Assembly (NCBI GenBank): GCA_020072815.1
Contig: JAIQGE010000003.1
Span: forward strand, 1-64,000
Source of the DNA: Terriglobia bacterium
GTDB taxonomy: Bacteria > Acidobacteriota > Terriglobia > Terriglobales > Acidobacteriaceae
Length of the DNA stretch: 64,000 nucleotides
Reading direction: 5' to 3'
Positions 17,216-25,900 of the stretch are shown here, piece by piece. Positions within the stretch are counted from its first letter, which is position 1. Every line of letters begins with the position of its first letter. A program made the position numbers and the translations under genes. The notes under the pieces are model-generated. The model did no database searches. It saw only the letters and a program-made list of their open reading frames with translations, and had not been told where the DNA came from.

Positions 17216-17291
17216 TGGTGGACCTGGTCGGGATCGAACCGACGACCTCTTCCATGCCATGGAAGCGCGCTCCCAACTGCGCCACAGGCCC
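17216..17291 (-). tRNA. tRNA-Ala (anticodon GGC)
   Basis: The 76-nt cloverleaf reads on the minus strand. The acceptor is GGGCCTG pairing with CAGGTCC (one G-T), with a D arm around GCGCAGTTGGGAGCGC. The anticodon stem CTTCC/GGAAG encloses the loop ATGGCAT (anticodon GGC). The T arm contains GGTTCGATCCC, the discriminator is A, and CCA is encoded at 17216-17218. No integrated element is seen at its 3' end. Confidence 0.96.
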
Positions 17292-17474
17292 ACGCTGTAT
17301 CCTTCTATTCTCGCCGAGGCGGCAAAAATCGTCAAACGGAAGCTTGACCGTGGGAGTCCAAGCAGTGTGAAGGGCTTTATTTGTGGCAAACTGAAACTAT
17401 TCAGGCGTTATTTTCGTCTTTCAAACAGGGGGAGAAGTTATAAACTCTCAACGGACTTACCTGAAACCCGACTG

Positions 17475-18728
17475 ATGGAATCCCCTACCCCACGCCGCCG
17501 CCCCATTGCGCTCAAAGAGCCGACGCTGATTGCGCTGGAGACCCTGCGCACGCACAAACTTCGTTCCTTCCTGACATTGCTGGGGATGATTCTTTCGGTG
17601 GCCACGCTGCTGGTGGTGGTGGCGCTGGTGGCGGGCAGCAACAAGTACATCGCTGACAAAGTTGCGAATTTCGGGGCCAATGTCTTTCTGATCACGCAGT
17701 ACCCCATCATTACCAACCAGGAGCAGTTCAACAAGCTGCAAAAGACCAACAAAAAAATCACCTGGGAAGACTACGAGTTCGTTCGCGATAACATGAGTCT
17801 GGCCAAGAACGTGGGCTTCCGGCAGGGCCGGCTGGCCAAGTCCAAGTACCAGACCAAAGACCTGGAAGACGTGCGCATTCTGGGCGTGACGGCCAACATG
17901 GGCGAGATCGGGCTGCAGGAACCGGAGTTCGGCAGGTACGTCACGGACGCAGACAATGAACACCGCGCCGACGTGGCGATGATCGGCCACGAATTGGCCA
18001 AGCGTTTGTTTGAAGGCACTGATCCGCTGGGCAAAGCGGTGCTGCTGGACGGCAAGCCTTACGAAGTAGTGGGCGTGGCGAAAGAACTGGGTACCACGTT
18101 CGGACAATCGCAAGACCAGTTTGCCGTCATCCCGGTGATGACCTACCGCAAGTTTTACGGCACCCAGGAGAGCGCTTCCATCCAGATCCAGGCGGTAAAG
18201 CAGGAATGGATGCCGGCGGCGGAAGATGAAGCAAAGCAACTGATGCGCGCGCATCGCCACATCAAGCCGAAAGACGACGATAACTTTGGACTGATTGAGC
18301 CCTCGTCGGTGATGGGGCTGTGGCAGAACCTGACGGGAACGCTGGCCAATGCTTCCGTGGGCATCGTTTTGATCTTTGTGCTGATCGGCGGAATCGTGGT
18401 GATGAATATCATGCTGGCCAGCGTGACGGAGCGCACGCGGGAAATCGGCGTACGCAAATCGCTGGGCGCAACGCGGCGCGACGTGCTGCTGCAATTCATG
18501 GTGGAAGCCTCAGTGATGTCCGGGGTGGGCGGGGTCATCGGCGTGGCCGTGGCTTTCGTCATCGCGTTCCTGATTGGCGCCCTTACGCCGGTGCCGATGA
18601 GAGTGCCGCTTTTCGCGGTGCTCGGCTCGGTGATCTTTTCCAGTGCCGTTGGACTGTTTTTCGGCGCGTATCCGGCGTTCAAGGCCTCCAAACTCAATCC
18701 TATCGAAGCGCTGAGGTTTGAGACCTAA
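17475..18728 (+). CDS. ABC transporter permease A1 (MacB/FtsX type)
   Basis: This 417-residue protein has the MacB-permease layout. The first transmembrane helix follows LETLRTHKLRSFLTLLGMIL (about residues 22-60), then comes a periplasmic MacB_PCD domain (about 60-270). The C-terminal FtsX domain has three helices around NIMLASVTERTREIGVRKSL (about 315-335) and ends in YPAFKASKLNPIEALRFE. The ATG at 17475 gives the natural N-terminus. It pairs with B1 three bases downstream. No ATPase or membrane-fusion protein gene is near, so the ATPase must be encoded elsewhere. It is closely similar to A2 (20079-21332). Export of peptides, lipids or drugs, or mechanotransmission, are the roles known for the family. 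Confidence 0.9.
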   Translation: MESPTPRRRPIALKEPTLIALETLRTHKLRSFLTLLGMILSVATLLVVVALVAGSNKYIADKVANFGANVFLITQYPIITNQEQFNKLQKTNKKITWEDYEFVRDNMSLAKNVGFRQGRLAKSKYQTKDLEDVRILGVTANMGEIGLQEPEFGRYVTDADNEHRADVAMIGHELAKRLFEGTDPLGKAVLLDGKPYEVVGVAKELGTTFGQSQDQFAVIPVMTYRKFYGTQESASIQIQAVKQEWMPAAEDEAKQLMRAHRHIKPKDDDNFGLIEPSSVMGLWQNLTGTLANASVGIVLIFVLIGGIVVMNIMLASVTERTREIGVRKSLGATRRDVLLQFMVEASVMSGVGGVIGVAVAFVIAFLIGALTPVPMRVPLFAVLGSVIFSSAVGLFFGAYPAFKASKLNPIEALRFET

Positions 18729-18731
18729 GCC

Positions 18732-19979
18732 ATGATGCGATCAAAACTGCTTGCGGAAAATGTCAGGATGGCGCTGGAAACCATTCGCACACATAAGGTG
18801 CGTTCGTTCCTGACGGTGCTGGGCGTGGTGGTAGGGGTGGCGGTGGCCATTGTGGTGGCGTCCATCCTGATTGGTTTTGAGAGCAACGTGCAGGCGTCGC
18901 TGAACGAATTTGGCGTCAATAATCTGTGGGTGTTCCGTTTTGATTTTGGGTTTCACGCCCGGCTGTCGGCGGAAGAACGCCAGCGCAAACCGTTGACCAT
19001 GGAGGACGCCATGGCCATCCGCGATGAATGTCCGGCGGTGAAGAACGTAAGCGTTTCAGTGTTTCAGCGCCAGGGGCAGGGACCGCAGCCGCAGCGGATT
19101 GCCCGCTACAAAGGCAAGGAACTTACGCTGAACAATTTCTACGGAGGCATCCCCAGTTACGTGGAAGTGGACAACGGGGCCATTGCAGACGGCCGGTTCT
19201 TCGGCGAAGCCGAAGACCTGCATCGCGCTGACGTGGTAGCGCTGGGAGCTGACGTGGCCAAAGCCCTGTTTCCCAACGAAAGCGGCGTGGGCCGGCAGAT
19301 CCAGATTGACGGCAACACCTACACGGTGATCGGCGTCTTTGAGAAGAAGAAGAACACCACGCTGGGCGGCGGCGATGATGACGTGATCATTCCGTACCGC
19401 ACCTACCGCAAGCGCTATCCCCTGGACGATGAGCACTTCATCTCCGCCATGGCGTATCCGGGGATGAAATCAGTAGCGGAAGACCAGATCCGCGGCCTGC
19501 TGCGCATGCGCCGCCGCGTGCCGGCGGACAAGCCGGACAGCTTCGGCATTAGCAGCGCAGAACAGCTGGGCCAGCAGTTCCGCGACATTTTGGCCAACAT
19601 TGTTCTGCTGATTGTGGCCGTGGTGTCCATTGGCCTGCTGGTAGGCGGCGTGGGCGTGATGAACATCATGCTGATGTCGGTGACCGAGCGCACGCGCGAG
19701 ATCGGCGTACGCAAGGCGCTGGGCGCGCGCAAACGCGATATCAGCATGCAATTCATCACTGAAGCCATGACGCTGACCGGGGCCGGCGGAATCATCGGCG
19801 TACTGATTTCGCTGGGCATCAGCTTCCTGATGCGCGCCTTGAATTTCCCCTCGCTGGTACCGGTCTGGGCGGTGGTGGTGGGAGTGATCGTCTCCTGCAG
19901 CGTGGGCCTCTTCTTTGGCATCTACCCGGCGATGAAGGCTGCGCGGCTGGACCCGGTGATCGCCCTCAGATACGAATAA
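18732..19979 (+). CDS. ABC transporter permease B1 (MacB/FtsX type)
   Basis: This 415-residue permease has the same fold as A1 but belongs to a second subfamily: start LETIRTHKVRSFLTVLGVVV, periplasmic domain with GRFFGEAEDLHRADVVALGA, and FtsX motif NIMLMSVTERTREIGVRKAL. It ends in the same style (YPAMKAARLDPVIALRYE). It starts three bases after the A1 stop, so A1 and B1 probably form a heterodimer. It is the clear twin of B2 (21329-22579). Confidence 0.9.
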   Translation: MMRSKLLAENVRMALETIRTHKVRSFLTVLGVVVGVAVAIVVASILIGFESNVQASLNEFGVNNLWVFRFDFGFHARLSAEERQRKPLTMEDAMAIRDECPAVKNVSVSVFQRQGQGPQPQRIARYKGKELTLNNFYGGIPSYVEVDNGAIADGRFFGEAEDLHRADVVALGADVAKALFPNESGVGRQIQIDGNTYTVIGVFEKKKNTTLGGGDDDVIIPYRTYRKRYPLDDEHFISAMAYPGMKSVAEDQIRGLLRMRRRVPADKPDSFGISSAEQLGQQFRDILANIVLLIVAVVSIGLLVGGVGVMNIMLMSVTERTREIGVRKALGARKRDISMQFITEAMTLTGAGGIIGVLISLGISFLMRALNFPSLVPVWAVVVGVIVSCSVGLFFGIYPAMKAARLDPVIALRYE

Positions 19980-20078
19980 GTCATAAATTTTCAGAAAGTT
20001 GAAACTTTTTCAGGCCCCCATCCGTCCCTTATATGTAAGGCCCTGACTTCCAGGGAAAACTTCGGCCAAAAGCATCCC

Positions 20079-21332
20079 ATGCCCATAGTTCCACTGCCGC
20101 GAAGAGGTGTATCGCTGAGGGAACCGGCGCTGATCGCGCTGGAAACCCTGCGCTCGCATAAACTGCGTTCCTTTCTCACCCTGCTGGGCGTCATCCTTTC
20201 CGTTTCCACGCTGATCGTGGTGGTTTCCATGGTGGAGGGAACCAACAAGTACGTAGCGGACAAGATCGCCAACTTCGGCTCCAACGTCTTTCTGGTGATG
20301 CGGTTTCCTTTGATTACCAGCACGGAGATGTTTGTGAAGCTGCAGCGCACCAACAAGGACGTGACCTGGGAAGATTACGAGTACGTTCGCGACAACATGA
20401 CTCTGGCCCAGGAAGTGGGACTGGAAGTGCGCCGCAATGGCAAGGTCAAGTACAAGACGGAGACCATTGAGGACGTCAGCGTACGCGGCGTCACGGCCAA
20501 CATCGGCGAAATTGACGTGGAGGAGCCGGAGTTCGGCCGCTACATGACGGATGCCGACAACGAACATCGCTCCAGCGTGACGATGATCGGCTTTGACGTG
20601 GCGAAGCGTTTTTTTGAAGGCACCGACCCTCTGGGCAAGACGCTTTACATAGACGGCGAAGCTTACGAAGTGGTGGGCGTGGCCAAGGCCCTGGGCTCCA
20701 CGTTTGGCCAGTCGCAGGACAGCTTTGTTTACATTCCCATCCACACCTGGCGCAAAGTTTACGGCAGCAATGTCAGCATGAACATCAATGTCAAAGCGCT
20801 GGCTGCGGACCTGATGCAGCCTGCGGAAGACGAAGCCCGCATGCTGATGCGCGCGCGCCGCCACCTGGGCCCGAAGGAGGCAGACAACTTCGGCATCCTG
20901 GAACCGTCTGCGCTCATGGAGCTGTGGACCAACCTGACCGGCACGCTGGCCACCGGTTCCATCGGTGTAGTGTTCGTCTTTCTGGTTATCGGCGGCATTG
21001 TGATTATGAATATCATGCTGGCCAGCGTGACCGAACGCACGCGTGAAATTGGCGTGCGCAAGTCGGTGGGCGCCACACGCCGCGACGTGCTCTTGCAGTT
21101 CCTGACGGAGGCGGGCGTAATGTGCGCGATCGGCGGCGTGGCTGGGGTGCTGCTGGCCTTCGCCATCTCTTTTGCCATCACTCACCTGACACCCTTCCCC
21201 ATGCAATTGCCGATCCGCTGGGTCTTTATCGGCGTTTCTGTGGCCACAGGGATCGGTGTGATTTTCGGCGTTTATCCCGCGTACAAAGCGTCCAAGCTTG
21301 ATCCGATTGAAGCATTGAGGTTTGAGGCATGA
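20079..21332 (+). CDS. ABC transporter permease A2 (MacB/FtsX type)
   Basis: This 417-residue duplicate of A1 shares long identical stretches, such as LRSFLTLLG, EPEFGRY and TDADNEHR. The FtsX motif is NIMLASVTERTREIGVRKSV. It begins 99 bp after the B1 stop. The gap holds no terminator with a T-tract, so all four permeases may be one transcript. Its stop overlaps the ATG of B2 (ATGA). Sequence divergence from A1 in the periplasmic domain suggests different partners or ligands rather than a recent copy. Confidence 0.9.
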   Translation: MPIVPLPRRGVSLREPALIALETLRSHKLRSFLTLLGVILSVSTLIVVVSMVEGTNKYVADKIANFGSNVFLVMRFPLITSTEMFVKLQRTNKDVTWEDYEYVRDNMTLAQEVGLEVRRNGKVKYKTETIEDVSVRGVTANIGEIDVEEPEFGRYMTDADNEHRSSVTMIGFDVAKRFFEGTDPLGKTLYIDGEAYEVVGVAKALGSTFGQSQDSFVYIPIHTWRKVYGSNVSMNINVKALAADLMQPAEDEARMLMRARRHLGPKEADNFGILEPSALMELWTNLTGTLATGSIGVVFVFLVIGGIVIMNIMLASVTERTREIGVRKSVGATRRDVLLQFLTEAGVMCAIGGVAGVLLAFAISFAITHLTPFPMQLPIRWVFIGVSVATGIGVIFGVYPAYKASKLDPIEALRFEA

Positions 21333-22579
21333 AGTATACCCACATGCTCTTTGAAGACATGAAGATGGCGCTGGAAACCGTCCGGACGCACAAGGTGCGC
21401 TCTTTTCTCACGGTGCTGGGGGTGGTGATCGGGACCATGGTGGCCATTGTGGTGGCGTCCATGTTGCTGGGCGTACAGAAAAACGTGCAGGATTCGCTGA
21501 ATGAGTTCGGTGTGGACAATCTTTTTATTTTCAAATTTGATCCCGGCATCCATTTTGGGAGGCTCAGCCCGGAAGAGCGGACGCGGAAACCCATCACCTT
21601 CGATGACGGCATGGCCATTCGCGACAATCTGCCGGCGATCAAGGAAGTTGTGGTGGAGGCGCTGCCCCATATTGGCGATGGTCCGCAGCCCATCCGCACC
21701 GCGCGCAATAAAGGCCACGAGCTGGTCAACATACTTTTCCGCGGCGTCACCTCAAGTTATGCCGACGTGGTCAACGGCCGCATGAAAGATGGCCGGTTTT
21801 TTACCGACATGGAAGATCTCCATCGCGCCGACGTGGTGGTGCTGGGTTTTGACGCGGAGAAGGCGCTCTTCCCCGACGAAAAAGCAGAAGGCCAGCAGTT
21901 GCTGGTGGACGGCAATCTCTACAAAGTGATTGGCGTCTTCCAGAAAAAGAAGAATACTCTCAACGCCGCGGGCGACGTGGAAGTGCTCATTCCTTACCGG
22001 ACGTATAAGAAGCACTATCCCAAGGACGACGAGGGGATCGTCATCGCGATGGCGCGGCCGGGGATGAAGACCATCGCCGAAGACGAGGTGCACAGTCTGC
22101 TGCGCATGCGCCGCCGCGTGCCGCCGGGCAAGCCGGACAACTTTGGCGTGAGCAGCGCGGAGGAACTGGGCAACCAGTTCGCGGACATCATGAGCAAGAT
22201 CCTCCAGTACGTGATCGGCGTGGTCTCCGTGGGACTGCTGGTGGGCGGCGTCGGCGTGATGAACATCATGCTGATGTCGGTCACGGAGCGCACGCGTGAG
22301 ATCGGCGTGCGCAAAGCCATCGGCGCGCGGCGACGCGACATCAGTTTCCAGTTCATCACGGAGGCCATGACGCTCACCGGCATCGGAGGTATTCTTGGCG
22401 TGTTGCTGTCCCTACTGATCAGCTTTCTGATGCAGTTGGCGCATTTTCCCTCATCGGTGCCGATGTGGGCCGTGGTGCTTGCCGTAGGCGTGGCCAGCAG
22501 CGTGGGATTGTTTTTTGGGATTTACCCGGCGATGAAGGCCGCGCGTCTGGACCCGGTGATTGCGCTGAGGTACGAATAA
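21329..22579 (+). CDS. ABC transporter permease B2 (MacB/FtsX type)
   Basis: This 416-residue duplicate of B1 opens LETVRTHKVRSFLTVLGVVI and contains MEDLHRADVVVLGFDAEKAL, the FtsX motif NIMLMSVTERTREIGVRKAI and the ending YPAMKAARLDPVIALRYE. It is translationally coupled to A2 through a 4-bp overlap, whereas A1/B1 are separated by three bases. This is the last gene of the cluster; repeat-rich DNA follows. No ATPase gene is adjacent. Confidence 0.9.
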   Translation: MKYTHMLFEDMKMALETVRTHKVRSFLTVLGVVIGTMVAIVVASMLLGVQKNVQDSLNEFGVDNLFIFKFDPGIHFGRLSPEERTRKPITFDDGMAIRDNLPAIKEVVVEALPHIGDGPQPIRTARNKGHELVNILFRGVTSSYADVVNGRMKDGRFFTDMEDLHRADVVVLGFDAEKALFPDEKAEGQQLLVDGNLYKVIGVFQKKKNTLNAAGDVEVLIPYRTYKKHYPKDDEGIVIAMARPGMKTIAEDEVHSLLRMRRRVPPGKPDNFGVSSAEELGNQFADIMSKILQYVIGVVSVGLLVGGVGVMNIMLMSVTERTREIGVRKAIGARRRDISFQFITEAMTLTGIGGILGVLLSLLISFLMQLAHFPSSVPMWAVVLAVGVASSVGLFFGIYPAMKAARLDPVIALRYE

Positions 22580-22625
22580 AGCAGCCCTTAGCTTTTAGCC
22601 ATTAGCTCTTAGCCGTTTCTCTTAA

Positions 22626-22794
22626 TCCCGAGCGCAGCGAGGGATCCCTATCATCACGAAATATCTCAGAGAAAAAATCATGGCTGACCGGTGGGCACCG
22701 GGCATCCACTTTTTGTCTGTCAACGATCGGGAATTTTGCAGCTTCGCGGTGTCGCAAGCGATAGGGATCTCTCCCCTTCGGCTCCGCTCAGGGG
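22626..22794. repeat. Inverted pair of REP-like elements
   Basis: A unit atcccgagcgcagcgaggga tccctatc (22626-22652) reappears as an imperfect reverse complement (gatagggatctctccccttc ggctccgctc) at 22760-22790. The direct word tctcagagaaa/tttcagagaaa lies beside both. In between is a small hairpin CCGGTG-GG-CACCGG. The arrangement resembles a bacterial interspersed mosaic element at a 3' junction between convergent genes. Upstream of it (22583-22622) is a low-complexity ttagc-rich stretch also seen at 43.83-43.96 kb. Confidence 0.65.
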
Positions 22795-22811
22795 CGAGAT
22801 TTCAGAGAAAG

Positions 22812-22979
22812 CTAGCAGTCGGCATCATCACCTTCACCACGAACATACCCATACGGACAATGCCTGCATCCTGAACGGCAACAGTAGCCGCGGCGGAGGA
22901 GATACTTTGCGGTGAAGACCCAGTTGCCGTTTTCCATGTAGTAGTCCTCGCCCAGCACCAGCTCTTCGCCTGAGCTCAT
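22812..22979 (-). CDS. DUF5522 small cysteine-rich protein
   Basis: This 55-residue protein begins MSSGEELVLGEDYYMENGNW and carries the DUF5522 core: W-V-F-T-A-K-Y-L-L-R-R-G-Y-C-C, then SGCRHCPYGY. The four cysteines and a histidine (C33, C34, C38, H40, C41) suggest a metal or iron-sulfur site, but the family has no known function. The reading frame was read directly from the minus strand. Its ATG overlaps the TGA of the large helicase gene (ATGA), so it is translated as the second gene of that unit. The C-terminus is acidic (GEGDDADC). Confidence 0.85.
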   Translation of the reverse strand: MSSGEELVLGEDYYMENGNWVFTAKYLLRRGYCCRSGCRHCPYGYVRGEGDDADC

Positions 22980-25900
22980 GAGCGGCCTGCGATGCTCAGC
23001 GGGGCAGGGCTTGGATTAGCAGATCCAGGATTTTCCACCAGCACGCCATCCTTAAAGCTGACGCAGCGGCCGGAGATGGCGGGGACGCGCTCACCGGGCA
23101 CGATGATGCCGGCCAGGTTGAGCGGATCGGCAGCGGAGACGGTGATGACTTCACCGGTGGGTGGCAGGTTCTTGAGGCTGCGCAGGGTCTCCACCGCGAT
23201 GGGCAGCGCGAACTGTTCGCCGAGGAAGCCGCTGATGAACCGTCCGCCGCGGATTTCGCCGCGGTCTTCCATGCGGCGGAAAGTGATGAGCAGATCACGC
23301 CAGCGCGGCAGAATGCTCTCGCGGACGAGCAACTCGCGGAAGACCACACCGTAGCGGTCGAGAAGCATTTTGGCGACGGATTCCAGGGCGCGGGCCGGGT
23401 CGTCGTCAGGCAGCGGGTAGAGCAGGGACCAGCGGCCGGTGCTGTGGCGAGGGCGGTTGGTCTTGCCGCTGCCGTGTCCGGCGCGACGCTTGGGATCAAT
23501 GAGTGAGCGCAGGTTGTCAAAGCCATCGGCGGTGACCAGACCGGCGGCGACCAACTCCCACAGTCCGGTTTCGACCTCAGCTTTCAGGCGCGCCGCGCCG
23601 CGGACAATGTCAGCAAAGAACGATGCGCCGCGCGACCGCAGAAATTCCAAAACTTCGCGAGCGGTGGGCGATAGGCCTTTGATCTCCTGTTCGGCTTCCT
23701 GGTGGGCGGAACGGACGCTGGGCAGGGCCATCCAGTCAGCGTCGTCGCGGACAAAGAAGGTGATGGGCGCAACGCTGGTGGGGACCACGCGGCGTTTGCC
23801 TTCGGTAGAGTCGTCCAGCATCGCGGGATGCGGGGAGAGGCGTCCCCAGCCGACGGCGCCGGTGAGGCAGAGGTTGTCGAGGAATTTTGGGTCGTAGTCG
23901 CCCACGCGTCGGGCGAGGACCTGGCGCTCCCAGGCGCTGGCGGGAATTTCAAAGCCCTGAAGCTGGCGCAGGATTTGCAGCGTGCCGCGTTCGTTGCGCA
24001 ATTGCGAACCCGGAGCAACGTGCTGCCAGCGCAGGAGCCAGCGCATGAAAACCGCGGCGGTGACTGGTTCGATCTGCTTGCGCAGCGTCCCCAGGGTGAG
24101 GCGGTGAATGCGGGCCAGTAAACGTCTTTCGCACCATTGTTGTTCGCTGGTGTCGAGTTTTTCAAAATTGCCGCGCAGGATGAGGCCGGAAGCTTCAATT
24201 CGCAGCAAGGTGTTTTCAACGTCGTTTGCGGGCAGGCGCAGGAAACTGGCAGCGGCAGAAGCGGTAACGGGACCGAGATGCGACAGCCATCCGGTGAGCA
24301 TGGTTTTGAGGCAGTCGTCTTTGGAAGGGGCGTCGCCGGGGAGTTCGGGGAGATCAGTTTCAAATTGAGCGTCGGGGTAGATGGTGCGGAAAGCCTTGGC
24401 TTTTTCGGCGGAGAGCCAGAACCAGACACCATGGTCATCACCACCAGGCACAGGCAGGAGTGCCTGTGCCACACGAGTGTCGTAGTTCGTCGAGAGTGGA
24501 TTTACTTCAGCATTGTTCAGCGCAGCCGAGGGCGGCTGCGGTCCACTCTGATCAGAAAACCCCACTGGCGAGGCCGGCTGCGCTCCACTCGTGTTGTGCT
24601 GCGGAGATCCATCTGCGCCCAAAGAAGGCACAGGCAAGAGTGCCTGTGCCACACGATCATGGTTGGTCGCTGAGTTCGGATTTACGTCAGCATCATTGAG
24701 GGCACGCGAGGGCGGCTGCGGTCCATTCGTCTTTAGGTCAGGAGTTCCAGTTGGACTTAAAGCAGGCACAGGCAAGAGATCCTCCACCCCATCGCACGAA
24801 GCGCGCGACGGGGACCCCGGTGCCTGTGCCACACGAGTGTCGTTAGTGGGCAAGGGACGTCCTGCTGCGACATCCTTCTCAATGAGAGACACAGCCGAGG
24901 GCGGCTGTGCCACACGGTGTTCGTGGACCCAAGCTCTTGTAGCACGATTCGATTCACGAAGGCGTGCGAAGAAGGGCAGCCAGGTTTCGGCGGAGGGACG
25001 GCCGTCTGGGGCGCGGAAGTCTTCGGGTAGAGCGATGAGCGTGTGCAGCGTGTCGGCCAGTTCGTCGGCATCGCGGACGTCAGGCCAGGCGTCGGCACGG
25101 ACTTCCTCGATGGCCGCAGGATCCAAGCCGCCCACTTCTTTGAGCACGGCTTCGGGCAGTGCGCGACGCAGTTCGACGGCGCGGGCACGGCGTTCTTCGA
25201 GAGGCGCGTCGTCCAGGAAGGTGTAGGGGTTGCTGTTGAGGATCTCGTGCGAGAACACCGACGGTACCGGCGTGTCCACCGCAATGCATTTGATCTCGCC
25301 GGTGCGGATGCGGCGCAGCACGTTCTTAAGGCCGTTGAGGTCCATGGCTTCCTGGAAAATATCTTTCATGACCTCGCGGATCAGGGGATGGTCGGGGACC
25401 TGAATGGGGCCGTCAACATTTTCCTGGCAGGCGGCGGCGTCAGGGAAGACGTTGGCCAGCAGGTCGGCGGAGCGCGTGCGCTGGATCTGGAGCGGAATTT
25501 TTTTGCCGTTCCAGTAACGGGTGAGGGCCAGAGCGCGGTTGGCGTCCCAGCGCCAGCGGGTTTCGAGCAGCGGCGAGAGCAGCGCGGCCTGCTGCAGGAC
25601 TTCTTTCACGGTGTTTTCGTGGAGGAAGTTGAAGACGGATTCCAGGGGGAAGCTGTGCTGCTCCGCCAGGGCGATGTTCACGCCGTTGTCGGTGGCGGCG
25701 GCCTGGAGCTCGAAGTTAAACGAGACGCAGAAACGCTTGCGCAGCGAGAGTCCCCAGGCTTTGTTGATGCGCGTGCCAAACGGAGCATGGACGATGAGCT
25801 GCATGCCTCCGCCTTCATCAAAGAAGCGCTCAGCGATGATGACATCAGCGGTGGGGACAGCGCCCAGCACGGCGCGTCCGGCGACGATGTATTCAATGGC

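Noticed and set aside
22680-22915. Two short plus-strand frames (64 and 74 codons) downstream of the permease cluster
   Set aside because: They run across REP-like repeats and oppose the DUF5522 gene, which has a clear family pattern.
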